From Actinomycetes bacterium (GTDB lineage Bacteria > Actinomycetota > Actinomycetes > Streptosporangiales > Streptosporangiaceae), in assembly GCA_025964635.1 (NCBI GenBank), contig JAOPYP010000317.1:1-10059 (forward strand): a stretch of 10,059 nucleotides of DNA, in the 5' to 3' direction. This document shows positions 1-6,397 of this stretch, piece by piece. How positions within the stretch are numbered: the stretch's first letter is position 1; every line of letters begins with the position of its first letter. Under the pieces are notes generated by a model that ran no database searches, had not been told where the DNA came from, and worked only from the letters and a program-made list of their open reading frames with translations. The position numbers and the translations under genes were made by a program.

Positions 1-2
1 TG

Positions 3-1166
3 GCGCTGCCCGCCACGGCCCGGCCGGGCGGGACGGGCGCTGCGGCCGTCCGCGAGCGGGCGGCGGGCATCGTCGCGCGCCAGGTCCGGCCGGCCATGCA
101 GCGGCTGCTCGATTGCCTGCGGCAGGACCTGCTGCCGGTGGCCCGGCCGGACGACCAGGCGGGTATCTGCTTCGTGCCGGGCGGGGAGGAGGGCTACCTG
201 GCCGCCGTCCGCCAGCACACGACCACCGGCCTCACCCCCGAGCAGATCCACCAGACCGGCCTGGACTGCCTGGCCGCCCTGAGGGAGGAGTGGACCGAGC
301 TGGGTGGCCGGGTGCTCGGGATCGCCGGCCTGCCCGGCATCCTGGCCCGGCTGCGTGACGACCCCGCGCTGCGCTTCGCGGACACCGGGCAGATCGTCCG
401 CACCGTCACCGGCGCCCTGGCCCGGGCCGAGGCCGCCCGGGATCAGTGGTTCCCGCGGTACGAGATCCCGGACTGTGTCGTGGAGGAGATCGACCCGGTC
501 GAGGCGGGTAACGCGGCGCTGGCCTATTACCGGCCGCCGGCTGCGGGCGGGGTGCGGCCCGGCGCGTTCTGCGTGCTGACCGCCCGGCGCGCGCAGCGGT
601 TCGGTTACGAGTACGAGGCGCTGTCCTTCCACGAGAGCACACCCGGCCACCACCTGCAGATCGCGTCGGCGCAGACCCTCGCGCTGCCCGCGTACCGCCG
701 GTTCCTGGACGCCGAGGTGTGCGGCTACGTCGAGGGCTGGGGGCTGTACTGCGAGCGGCTGGCCGACGAGATGGGCCTGTACACCTCCGACCTCCAGCGC
801 CTGGGCATGCTCTCGTTCGACGCGCTGCGGGCCTGCCGGCTGGTGGTGGACACCGGCATGCACTATTACGGCTGGTCCCGGGCCCGGGCGGCGGACTTCA
901 TGTGGCGCCACACCGCCACCACCCGGGCCAACGTGGAGAACGAGATCAGCCGGTACATCGGCTGGCCCGGCCAGGCCCTGGCCTACATGACCGGCCGCCG
1001 GGAGATCCAGCGGCTGCGCGGCCTGGCCGAGCGGGCCCTCGGCCCCCGCTTCGACGTCCGCGCGTTCCACGGGACCGTGCTCGGCCAGGGTGCCGTGCCG
1101 CTCGCCGTGCTGGAGCAGCTGGTGACCCGGTGGGTGGACTACGAGTCGCGCAGGCTGCGCTCGTAG
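3..1166 (+). CDS. DUF885 family protein, putative zinc metallopeptidase (C-terminal part)
   Basis: The reading frame is open from the first bases of the window, so the true start lies outside; the ATG at 96 is internal, not the likely start. About 387 residues are visible; DUF885 proteins are usually around 550-600 residues, so roughly the N-terminal third is missing. The family signature is clear: HESTPGHH at bases 630-653 is the HE-x3-GHH metal-binding motif, and EGWGLYCE at 732-755 supplies the second conserved Glu region. By family knowledge this fold resembles gluzincin peptidases such as M32 carboxypeptidases, but the substrate of most DUF885 members is unknown. No signal peptide can be judged because the N-terminus is absent. 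The last 28 bp overlap the 3' end of the convergent dehydrogenase gene. Family assignment is firm; peptidase activity is inferred. Confidence 0.9.
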   Translation, partial: ALPATARPGGTGAAAVRERAAGIVARQVRPAMQRLLDCLRQDLLPVARPDDQAGICFVPGGEEGYLAAVRQHTTTGLTPEQIHQTGLDCLAALREEWTELGGRVLGIAGLPGILARLRDDPALRFADTGQIVRTVTGALARAEAARDQWFPRYEIPDCVVEEIDPVEAGNAALAYYRPPAAGGVRPGAFCVLTARRAQRFGYEYEALSFHESTPGHHLQIASAQTLALPAYRRFLDAEVCGYVEGWGLYCERLADEMGLYTSDLQRLGMLSFDALRACRLVVDTGMHYYGWSRARAADFMWRHTATTRANVENEISRYIGWPGQALAYMTGRREIQRLRGLAERALGPRFDVRAFHGTVLGQGAVPLAVLEQLVTRWVDYESRRLRS

Positions 1167-2095
1167 TCCGCGAGCAGTTCCAGGTTCGCCACGTCGACCG
1201 GGAGCTCGCCGCGCTCGATGGAGTGGATCAGCTCGGTGACCCGGGTGGTCAGCGGGCCGCGCAGCCCGCCCAGCTGCCCGTCCACCTCGGTCTGGCGCTT
1301 GCGCACGACCAGGTCCCGGTAGATCCCGCTGTGCGACTTGGCGCTGCCGCGGTTGAACACGGCCAGCCGGTCCAGCGAACCCTCCAGGTCGCCAGGCTCG
1401 AACCCGTCGAAGCCCTCCGGTGGCACCGGGGCCTGGGCCAGCACCTCCCGGGCGATGGCCAGCATGAGCGGCCGCCAGCGCGGGTCCTCGAGGGCCTCGG
1501 CGATGGACAGCGGGGACACCGCGCCGGCGAACAGCATGGCCCCGTAGGCTTCCTTGCCCCACAGGTAGCCCATGATGTTGCCGGTCGGCTCGGCGTAGGG
1601 AAGCGCCCGGGCCAGCTCGGCGACCCGCGGGGTGATCTCGCCGCCCTCCGGCTCGCCGACCCGGAACGTCCCGACGTTGCCCTGCATGATCCGTCCGGGC
1701 GCGAGGACGTCGGCACCGAAGTTCACGAAGCTGGCGACTAGCCGCCCGGGTCCGGTCACGGCCGTGATGGCGTCCACGGTCAGACCGTTCTGGAAAGAAA
1801 CCACATAGCCCTGCGGATCCAGCCGGCCGCGGAGCAGCCCGGCGGCCCGCGCGGTGTGGTGGCTCTTCACGGCGATGGCCACCCGGCCGAGCGAGCCGGG
1901 CAGGCCGTCCGGGGCTACGGCGCGGGCGGCGACGGTGAAGTTCTCGACCGGTCCCTCGATGCTCAGCCCGCTGCGGTTGATCGCGTCGACGTGCTCCTGA
2001 TCGGCGTCGCACAGCAGCACGTCGTGACCGTCGCGGATCAGGTGGGCGCCGATGGTCCCGCCGATCGCCCCGGCGCCGATGATCGTCAGCTGCAC
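1139..2095 (-). CDS. ketopantoate reductase (ApbA/PanE)-like NAD(P)-dependent dehydrogenase
   Basis: This 318-residue protein has the length and layout of the ApbA/PanE family: an N-terminal Rossmann domain with GAGAIGG at residues 7-13, then a helical C-terminal domain. Visible conserved positions are K77 (in VAVKS), the QNG motif at 102-104, the catalytic-type Lys K181 (in LWGKEAYG) and E270 (in TEVDGQLG). In E. coli PanE the residue four after the catalytic Lys is an Asn that helps bind substrate; here it is G185. That argues against simple ketopantoate reduction and for another 2-oxo acid or 3-hydroxy acid substrate. The start is GTG, because an in-frame TGA lies two codons upstream; GGAA about 9 nt before it is a weak ribosome site. 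It is divergent from the MFS gene with a 186-bp gap. No panB or panC neighbour is present, so I do not assign panE. Confidence 0.85.
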   Translation of the reverse strand: MQLTIIGAGAIGGTIGAHLIRDGHDVLLCDADQEHVDAINRSGLSIEGPVENFTVAARAVAPDGLPGSLGRVAIAVKSHHTARAAGLLRGRLDPQGYVVSFQNGLTVDAITAVTGPGRLVASFVNFGADVLAPGRIMQGNVGTFRVGEPEGGEITPRVAELARALPYAEPTGNIMGYLWGKEAYGAMLFAGAVSPLSIAEALEDPRWRPLMLAIAREVLAQAPVPPEGFDGFEPGDLEGSLDRLAVFNRGSAKSHSGIYRDLVVRKRQTEVDGQLGGLRGPLTTRVTELIHSIERGELPVDVANLELLADYERSLRDS

Positions 2096-2213
2096 GGCTC
2101 AGTTTCCAGCATCACGCGAAGAGTAGCGGACGAGCCTGCAACGCCGGCGGCCCGGCCCGGGGCTGCGAGCCCGCGGCTCTACCCGTGCGGCCAGCACCCG
2201 GGCCGGCCCTGCT

Positions 2214-2243
2214 TGCGGAATGCGGATTCCGCTTTGCTAGGCT
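2214..2243 (+). promoter_or_regulatory. putative promoter of the MFS-tetR operon
   Basis: TTGCGG (2214-2219) and TAGGCT (2238-2243) are separated by 18 bp and resemble actinomycete -35 and -10 boxes. They would start transcription near 2250, leaving a leader of about 30 nt that contains the Shine-Dalgarno sequence. One palindrome lies across the -35/-10 spacer and the other just after the predicted start site, as expected for a repressed promoter. The assignment is by eye and has no experimental support. Confidence 0.5.
2216..2231. promoter_or_regulatory. putative TetR operator O1
   Basis: This is a perfect inverted repeat, CGGAA-N6-TTCCG; with the flanking bases the match grows to GCGGAAT-N4-ATTCCGC (2215-2232). 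It sits between the proposed -35 and -10 boxes of the MFS-tetR operon. Its size and symmetry suit a homodimeric TetR regulator, and such a gene is the second gene of this operon. Binding is inferred. Confidence 0.6.
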
Positions 2244-2250
2244 CCGTAAT

Positions 2251-2266
2251 CGGAAGCTTGATTCCG
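2251..2266. promoter_or_regulatory. putative TetR operator O2
   Basis: This is a second exact CGGAA-N6-TTCCG palindrome with a different 6-bp centre (GCTTGA). Its centre is 35 bp from that of O1. It covers the predicted transcription start or early leader and ends 4 bp before the ribosome-binding site of the MFS gene. Two identical half-site pairs this close together are unlikely by chance and suggest two regulator dimers. Confidence 0.6.
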
Positions 2267-2270
2267 TTTC

Positions 2271-2277
2271 GGGGAGG
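2271..2277 (+). promoter_or_regulatory. ribosome-binding site that fixes the MFS start
   Basis: GGGGAGG lies 4 nt before GTG 2282. The reading frame is open for more than 400 bp further upstream, into the antisense of the dehydrogenase gene, so this Shine-Dalgarno sequence is what identifies the real start. Confidence 0.75.
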
Positions 2278-2281
2278 TCCC

Positions 2282-3745
2282 GTGGCCGTCGGTAGCCAGC
2301 GCGCGCATTACCAGGTGACGTTCGCGGTGCTGGCCCTGGGCGTTGCGGCGTTCGCCCTGTTGCAGTCGCTGGTGATCCCGGTGCTGACGACGGTGCAGCA
2401 CGAGCTGCACACGACGCAGAGCGCCGCGACGTGGGTTCTCACCGCGTACCTGCTGTCGGCGTCGATCATGACGCCGATCCTGGGGCGGACCGGCGACATG
2501 ATGGGCAAGAAGCGGGTCTTCGTGGCCACGCTGATCGCGCTGGCGGTGGGCTCGCTCCTGGCCGCGGTCGCGCCCTCGATCGGGGTCTTGATCGTGGCCC
2601 GGGTGATCCAGGGGATCGCCGGGGGGATGGTGCCCGTCGCGTTCGGGATCATCCGGGATGAGTTCCCGGCCGAGAAGGTGACCGGCGCGGTAGGGGTTCT
2701 CGCGTCGCTGACCGCGGTCGGGGCAGGCCTCGGCATCGTGCTGGCGGGGCCGATCGTGAACCTGCTGGACTACCACTGGCTGTTCTGGCTGCCGATGATC
2801 CTCACGGTGCTCGCGGCGGCGTCCGCGGTGGTGTTCGTGCCCGAGTCGCCGGTGCGGACCCCCGGGCGGATCAGCTGGCTGCCTGCGGTACTGCTGTCCG
2901 GCTGGCTGGTTGCGCTGCTGGTCGCGCTGAGCGAGGCGCCCGGCTGGGGCTGGGCCTCCGGCCGGGTGATCGGCCTGCTGGCCGCCGCGGTGATCCTGGC
3001 CGCGGCCTGGGTGCTCGCCGAACTGCGCGCCGCCACACCACTGATCGACATGAAGATGATGCGCCAGACCGCCGTGTGGACCAACAACCTGGTCGCGCTG
3101 CTGATCGGCGTGGGAATGTACGCGACGTTCGCCTTCCTGCCCGAGTTCGTGCAGACGCCGTCCGCCGCCGGGTACGGCTTCGGGGCGAGCATCACCCAGT
3201 CCGGCCTGATGCTGCTGCCCTCGACGATCACGATGTTCGCCGTGGGCATGTTCGCGGGCCGTCTCGCCCGCAAGCTCGGCGGCAAGGTCCTCGTGATCGC
3301 CGGGTGCCTCATCGGGTGCGTGGCCATGTCGATCCTCGCCTTCGCGCACGGCCACGAATGGGAGATCTACCTCTCGAACGCCATCATGGGGATCGGCTTC
3401 GGCCTCGCGTTCTCGGCCATGTCGGCGCTGGTGGTGGCCGCGGTGCCGCCCTCGCAGACGGGTGTCGCGAGCGGCATGAACGCGAACATCCGCACGATCG
3501 GCGGCAGCATCGGCTCGGCGGTCATGGCCAGCATCGTGACCTCTCAGCTCGAGCCGTCCGGGCTGCCGAAGGAGTCCGGCTACACGACCGGGTTCGCGGT
3601 GATGGCCGGCGGGCTGGTGCTGGCCGCGCTCGCGGGCCTGCTGATCCCGTCGGCCCGCGGACGGCGGCGGACGGCCGGCGAGATGGACCACGCCGAGATG
3701 GCCATGGTCGCCGGGGGCACGGTCCTCGGGGACGAGAGCGAATGA
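2282..3745 (+). CDS. MFS transporter, DHA2-type (14 TMS) drug/H+ antiporter
   Basis: The 487-residue product is an integral membrane exporter of the major facilitator superfamily. Its length and the number of hydrophobic segments fit the 14-helix DHA2 drug:proton antiporter family. Motif A is GRTGDMMGKKR (residues 68-78, loop between helices 2 and 3). A motif B-like RVIQGIAGG is at 107-115, and the glycine-rich antiporter motif C region AVGAGLGIVLAGPI at about 145-158. A short charged cytoplasmic tail (GRRRTAGEMDHAEM) follows the last helix. GTG 2282 is chosen because GGGGAGG precedes it by 4 nt and residue 1 then falls just before helix 1. The stop codon overlaps the start of the tetR gene (ATGA). 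Expression is probably controlled by the two upstream palindromes. The substrate cannot be told from sequence; a toxic small molecule or an endogenous metabolite is likely. Confidence 0.92.
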   Translation: MAVGSQRAHYQVTFAVLALGVAAFALLQSLVIPVLTTVQHELHTTQSAATWVLTAYLLSASIMTPILGRTGDMMGKKRVFVATLIALAVGSLLAAVAPSIGVLIVARVIQGIAGGMVPVAFGIIRDEFPAEKVTGAVGVLASLTAVGAGLGIVLAGPIVNLLDYHWLFWLPMILTVLAAASAVVFVPESPVRTPGRISWLPAVLLSGWLVALLVALSEAPGWGWASGRVIGLLAAAVILAAAWVLAELRAATPLIDMKMMRQTAVWTNNLVALLIGVGMYATFAFLPEFVQTPSAAGYGFGASITQSGLMLLPSTITMFAVGMFAGRLARKLGGKVLVIAGCLIGCVAMSILAFAHGHEWEIYLSNAIMGIGFGLAFSAMSALVVAAVPPSQTGVASGMNANIRTIGGSIGSAVMASIVTSQLEPSGLPKESGYTTGFAVMAGGLVLAALAGLLIPSARGRRRTAGEMDHAEMAMVAGGTVLGDESE

Positions 3746-4368
3746 CCGCACTCCGGCACCGGCCCGCGGCGACCCGGCGCGACGCGGTCCGGAACTATCA
3801 CCGCATCCTCGCCGCCGCGCGCGAGGTCCTGGGGGAGTCCGGCGCCGACGCCAGCATGGAGGAGATCGCCGCCCGCGCCGGCGTGGGCGTCGGCACCGTG
3901 TACCGCCGGTTCGCCAGCAAGGACGCCCTGATCGACGAGCTGCTCCAGCTGGCCCTGGACGAAGTCCTGGCCGCCGCCGAGCGGGCGCTGGCGCGCACCG
4001 ACGGGCACGGGCTCGAGGAGCTGCTGCGGGCCCTCGGCCAGTCCTTCGCCGACCATGCGCGGTACGCGAACCTGCTCCTGCAGCGCCAGACCGACGACAC
4101 CACCGCACGCCGGATGCGGGCCGCGACCGAGGAGCTCACCGCCCGGGCGATCGCGGCCGGCACGGTGAAGCCGGGGACCACCCCCGGCGACGTGCTGGCC
4201 CTCGTCTGGGCCATGCGCGGGCTGGTCCAGGCCACCGGGGAGGTCGCACCCGGGGCGTGGCAGCGCTTCCTCGATATCCACCTGGCCGGCCTGCGGGCGG
4301 CCGGGCCGCTCAGCAGCACTCCTCCGCTGTCTTCCCGGCAGCTGGCGAAGCTGGCCCGCCGTTCCTAA
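3742..4368 (+). CDS. TetR/AcrR family transcriptional regulator
   Basis: The 208-residue protein has a classic TetR N-terminal DNA-binding domain: helix 1 around NYHRILAAAREVLGESG, and the helix-turn-helix at about residues 38-58 with EEIAARAGVGVGTVYRRF followed by SKDALIDELL. The remaining roughly 140 residues are the variable ligand-binding and dimerisation domain, helical and rich in Ala and Leu. ATG 3742 overlaps the MFS stop codon (ATGA), so translation is probably coupled; this start also puts the HTH at the usual distance from the N-terminus. The long open frame upstream of it is only the out-of-frame shadow of the MFS gene. Placement in the exporter operon and the two CGGAA-N6-TTCCG sites upstream suggest it represses its own operon and is induced by an exporter substrate. 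The family is sure; target and ligand are inferred. Confidence 0.93.
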   Translation: MTALRHRPAATRRDAVRNYHRILAAAREVLGESGADASMEEIAARAGVGVGTVYRRFASKDALIDELLQLALDEVLAAAERALARTDGHGLEELLRALGQSFADHARYANLLLQRQTDDTTARRMRAATEELTARAIAAGTVKPGTTPGDVLALVWAMRGLVQATGEVAPGAWQRFLDIHLAGLRAAGPLSSTPPLSSRQLAKLARRS

Positions 4369-4375
4369 GCCAGCG

Positions 4376-4389
4376 GTCCGGTCGCGGAC
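4376..4389 (+). terminator. small hairpin downstream of tetR
   Basis: GTCCG-GTCG-CGGAC is a perfect 5-bp stem with a 4-nt loop, 8 nt after the tetR stop codon. No T-run follows. It may be a terminator or 3' stabilising hairpin, but in DNA this GC-rich a short stem is weak evidence. Confidence 0.3.
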
Positions 4390-4413
4390 ACGTGCCCTGC
4401 GTACGGTTCGCCG

Positions 4414-4433
4414 CCCTGACCATGGGCTCAGGG
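4414..4433. terminator. hairpin between the convergent tetR and methyltransferase genes
   Basis: CCCTGA (4414-4419) and TCAGGG (4428-4433) form a perfect 6-bp stem around an 8-nt loop, followed on the + strand by TTT. It lies 45 bp past the tetR stop codon. Its right arm contains the complement of the methyltransferase TGA stop codon, so the methyltransferase ends inside the hairpin. A weak terminator for the tetR transcript is the simplest reading. Confidence 0.4.
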
Positions 4434-5258
4434 TTTGCGGCCCATGCCCGCGAAGACCGGGATGACCAGCGGGTTGGGCAGGGTGCGCCACTGCGGCATG
4501 GGCACGATCCCCGGCTCGACGAGTTCCAGGCCGTCGAAGTAGCGCGCGATCTGGGCGCGGCTGCGCAGCGTGGACTGGGCCGGCCCGAGGCGGGCGTTCA
4601 GCCCGGCCGTGCTGGCGGTGACCCGCTCGGTGTCGATGTCGGTCGTGGTGTCCGAGATCGTCAGGTGGCTGCCCGGCGGCACCGCGTCCATCAGCCGGGA
4701 GACGATCTCGTGCGGGCGATCCTCATCCGGGACGTACTGCAGGACCAGCAGCGACATGACGGCGATGGGCTGGCTGAAGTCGAGGACCTCGGCCGCGGCC
4801 GCAAGGATCTTGCTGGTGTCGCGGGCGTCCGCGTCCACGTAGGCGGTGGCGCCCGCGGGGGTGCTGGTCAGCAGGGCCCGGGCGTGGGCCAGCACGATGG
4901 GGTCGTTGTCCACGTACACGATCCGGGACTCGGGCGCGATCGCCTGGGCCACCTCGTGGGTGTTCTCGGCCGTCGGCAGGCCGGTCCCGATGTCCAGGAA
5001 CTGCCGGATCCCGGCCTCCTCGGCCAGGTACTGCACCGCGCGGCGCAGGAACGCCCGGTTGGCCCGCACGCCAGCCAGGATGTTCGGCATCACCTCGATG
5101 AACTGCTCGGCGGCTTCCCGGTCCGCCTCGTAGTTGTCTTTCCCGCCGAGCCAGTAGTCGTAGACCCGGGCGGGGTGAGCGCGGGTGATGTCGAAGGACG
5201 GCGGTTCGGCGGCCCTGGTGTCAGTGCCCCGGCGGCCGGAGACGTCCTGCGTACTCAT
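4428..5258 (-). CDS. SAM-dependent methyltransferase, DUF574 / Methyltransf_19 family
   Basis: The 276-residue protein matches the actinomycete-specific DUF574 (Methyltransf_19) family along its whole length. It has the characteristic N-terminal stretch ARVYDYWLGGKDNYEADRE (residues 30-48), then methyltransferase motif I FLDIGTGLPT (87-96) for S-adenosylmethionine, and the acidic strand RIVYVDNDPIVLAHA (112-126) expected to contact the ribose. The family is abundant in actinomycetes, but substrates are mostly unknown, so I cannot say what is methylated. ATG 5258 is supported by GAGGAAGG at 5268-5275, 9 nt upstream. The gene follows the XRE/DUF5753 regulator in the same direction after 103 bp, a pairing suggesting regulation by or with that protein. 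The spacer contains 14-bp tandem repeats. It ends convergently 59 bp from tetR. Confidence 0.9.
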   Translation of the reverse strand: MSTQDVSGRRGTDTRAAEPPSFDITRAHPARVYDYWLGGKDNYEADREAAEQFIEVMPNILAGVRANRAFLRRAVQYLAEEAGIRQFLDIGTGLPTAENTHEVAQAIAPESRIVYVDNDPIVLAHARALLTSTPAGATAYVDADARDTSKILAAAAEVLDFSQPIAVMSLLVLQYVPDEDRPHEIVSRLMDAVPPGSHLTISDTTTDIDTERVTASTAGLNARLGPAQSTLRSRAQIARYFDGLELVEPGIVPMPQWRTLPNPLVIPVFAGMGRKP

Positions 5259-5285
5259 CGGATCGGGCCTTCCTCGCTAGTCGCT

Positions 5286-5321
5286 GCTCGCTGGTGGTTG
5301 CTCGCTGGTGGTTGCTCGCTG
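5286..5321. repeat. 14-bp tandem direct repeat upstream of the methyltransferase gene
   Basis: The unit GTGGTTGCTCGCTG occurs twice head to tail (5294-5307 and 5308-5321), preceded by a partial copy GCTCGCTG (5286-5293), so the core GCTCGCTG appears three times at exact 14-bp spacing. On the methyltransferase strand the core reads CAGCGAGC. A related AGCGAG also sits next to the Shine-Dalgarno sequence. The array lies 27-63 bp upstream of the methyltransferase ATG, where a promoter or regulator site would be. It may be an array of regulator sites or simply slipped-strand duplication. Confidence 0.7.
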
Positions 5322-5361
5322 CTGGCCGGGCTGCGTGCTGTCCCGGGTTACACCGTGGTCT

Positions 5362-6258
5362 CTACGTCTGCAGGTGGCGGCTGATGCGTTGGAAGAAAGG
5401 TATCGACTGCGCGGGGCTCAGGGAGATCGCGCTGAGCCGGTTCATAATGTCGAGGTAATGATCGGTGGCGGCCGGCTTTTCCAGGTAGATAGCGCCGGTG
5501 AGCTGCTCGATGTACACCACGTCGGGGACGTCGGGCTCACTGAAGCGCAAGATCGAGAATGAGCCGCCGGCGGCGTCGTGGCCGCCGGCCAGGAACGGCA
5601 CGACCTGCAGGGTGACGTTGGGCAGCTCGGCGAGCTCGGCCAGCCGCCGGAGCTGCTCCCGCATCACTGTCACCCCGCCCATCGGGCGGCGGAGCGCGGC
5701 CTCGTCCATCACTGACCACACCCGGGGCGGCTTCGCCGCGGTCAGCAGTTCCTGCCGCTTCATCCGCACCGCCACGCGCCGGTCGAGCTCGTCGGAGGCG
5801 GCTCCCCGGAGACCGAGCGCGGAGACGGCCCGGGCGTAGGCCTCGGTCTGGAAGAGCCCGTGGACGAACTGCAGGTCAAACGACCGGATGCGGGAGGCGG
5901 ACGCCTCCAGGCCCAGGTAGGGCTCGAACCAGCTGGGCAGGATATCGCCGAACTGGGCCCACCATTCCTGGGTGTGCGCCTGGCCGGCCAGCGCCAGCAT
6001 GGCGCTGATGAGCTGGGGGTCGGCCACGCCGTACAGGTCGAGCAGGTCCCGGACATCACGGTCCTTGAATCCGACCCGGCCGTTCTCCATGCGGCTGATC
6101 TTGGAACGCGACGACCGGATATGCCACCCCGCAGCATCGGGGGTGAGCCCTGCCGCCTCACGGAACCGCCTGAGCTGGCTCCCCAGCATCATCCGCGCCG
6201 CCGCTGAGCCGACGCTGGCGCCCTCATCGGGCAGCCCTCCGCCCGGGTCCGAGCTCAT
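5362..6258 (-). CDS. XRE-family HTH regulator with DUF5753 domain (Scr1-like)
   Basis: The product (298 residues from the chosen start) has an N-terminal helix-turn-helix of the XRE type at about residues 25-75, with LGSQLRRFREAAGLTPDAAG and SRSKISRMENGR. A C-terminal DUF5753 domain follows at about 105-290, recognisable from FVHGLFQTEAYARAV, LPNVTLQVVPF and DVVYIEQLTGAIY. Such proteins resemble Streptomyces Scr1 and related regulators and often sit beside a small DUF397 gene; none is seen here, and the downstream neighbour is a DUF574 methyltransferase. Start choice: ATG 6258 has GAGG 4 nt and AAGG 10 nt upstream. An in-frame ATG at 6327 would give 321 residues but has no Shine-Dalgarno sequence and sits within an AT-rich promoter-like palindrome. 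The role is probably local transcriptional control; the signal sensed is unknown. Confidence 0.88.
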   Translation of the reverse strand: MSSDPGGGLPDEGASVGSAAARMMLGSQLRRFREAAGLTPDAAGWHIRSSRSKISRMENGRVGFKDRDVRDLLDLYGVADPQLISAMLALAGQAHTQEWWAQFGDILPSWFEPYLGLEASASRIRSFDLQFVHGLFQTEAYARAVSALGLRGAASDELDRRVAVRMKRQELLTAAKPPRVWSVMDEAALRRPMGGVTVMREQLRRLAELAELPNVTLQVVPFLAGGHDAAGGSFSILRFSEPDVPDVVYIEQLTGAIYLEKPAATDHYLDIMNRLSAISLSPAQSIPFFQRISRHLQT

Positions 6259-6327
6259 CTCGCCTCGACCTTGCTCTGCTGCATCTGGCCTGGACGCCCG
6301 GTTCTTGAGAAGGTGCCTGGTGGCCAT

Positions 6328-6343
6328 ATAAATGGCTGTTTAT
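6328..6343. promoter_or_regulatory. AT-rich palindrome upstream of the XRE gene, possible promoter/operator
   Basis: ATAAA-N6-TTTAT is a perfect inverted repeat and the most AT-rich spot in a GC-rich neighbourhood. On the - strand it reads ATAAACAGCCATTTAT and runs into ATGG at 6327. TTTATA (6332-6327, - strand) could be a -10 box, starting transcription about 60 nt before ATG 6258; no convincing -35 box is visible. Autoregulation by the XRE protein is plausible but inferred. Confidence 0.45.
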
Positions 6344-6397
6344 GACCCGGCCACGCTACCACCATGGGACCGCCAGGGCCTCTGGTCGCCGGGCTGC

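Noticed and set aside
719..1741. Long + strand open frame overlapping the DUF885 and dehydrogenase genes
   Set aside because: It is Arg/Gly/Ala-rich with no recognisable domain and covers two well-supported genes in other frames; GC-rich DNA often leaves such frames open.
1856..2281. In-frame upstream extension of the MFS gene
   Set aside because: It runs antisense through the dehydrogenase gene and across the promoter and operators; GTG 2282 has the strong Shine-Dalgarno sequence and the expected N-terminus.
2237..4108. 623-codon - strand open frame opposite the MFS and tetR genes
   Set aside because: Its translation is low-complexity Arg, His and Gly, while the opposite strand encodes a clear transporter and regulator with strong motifs.
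4257..5384. 375-codon + strand open frame opposite the methyltransferase
   Set aside because: No domain is visible, and the - strand has a full DUF574 methyltransferase with a good ribosome site.
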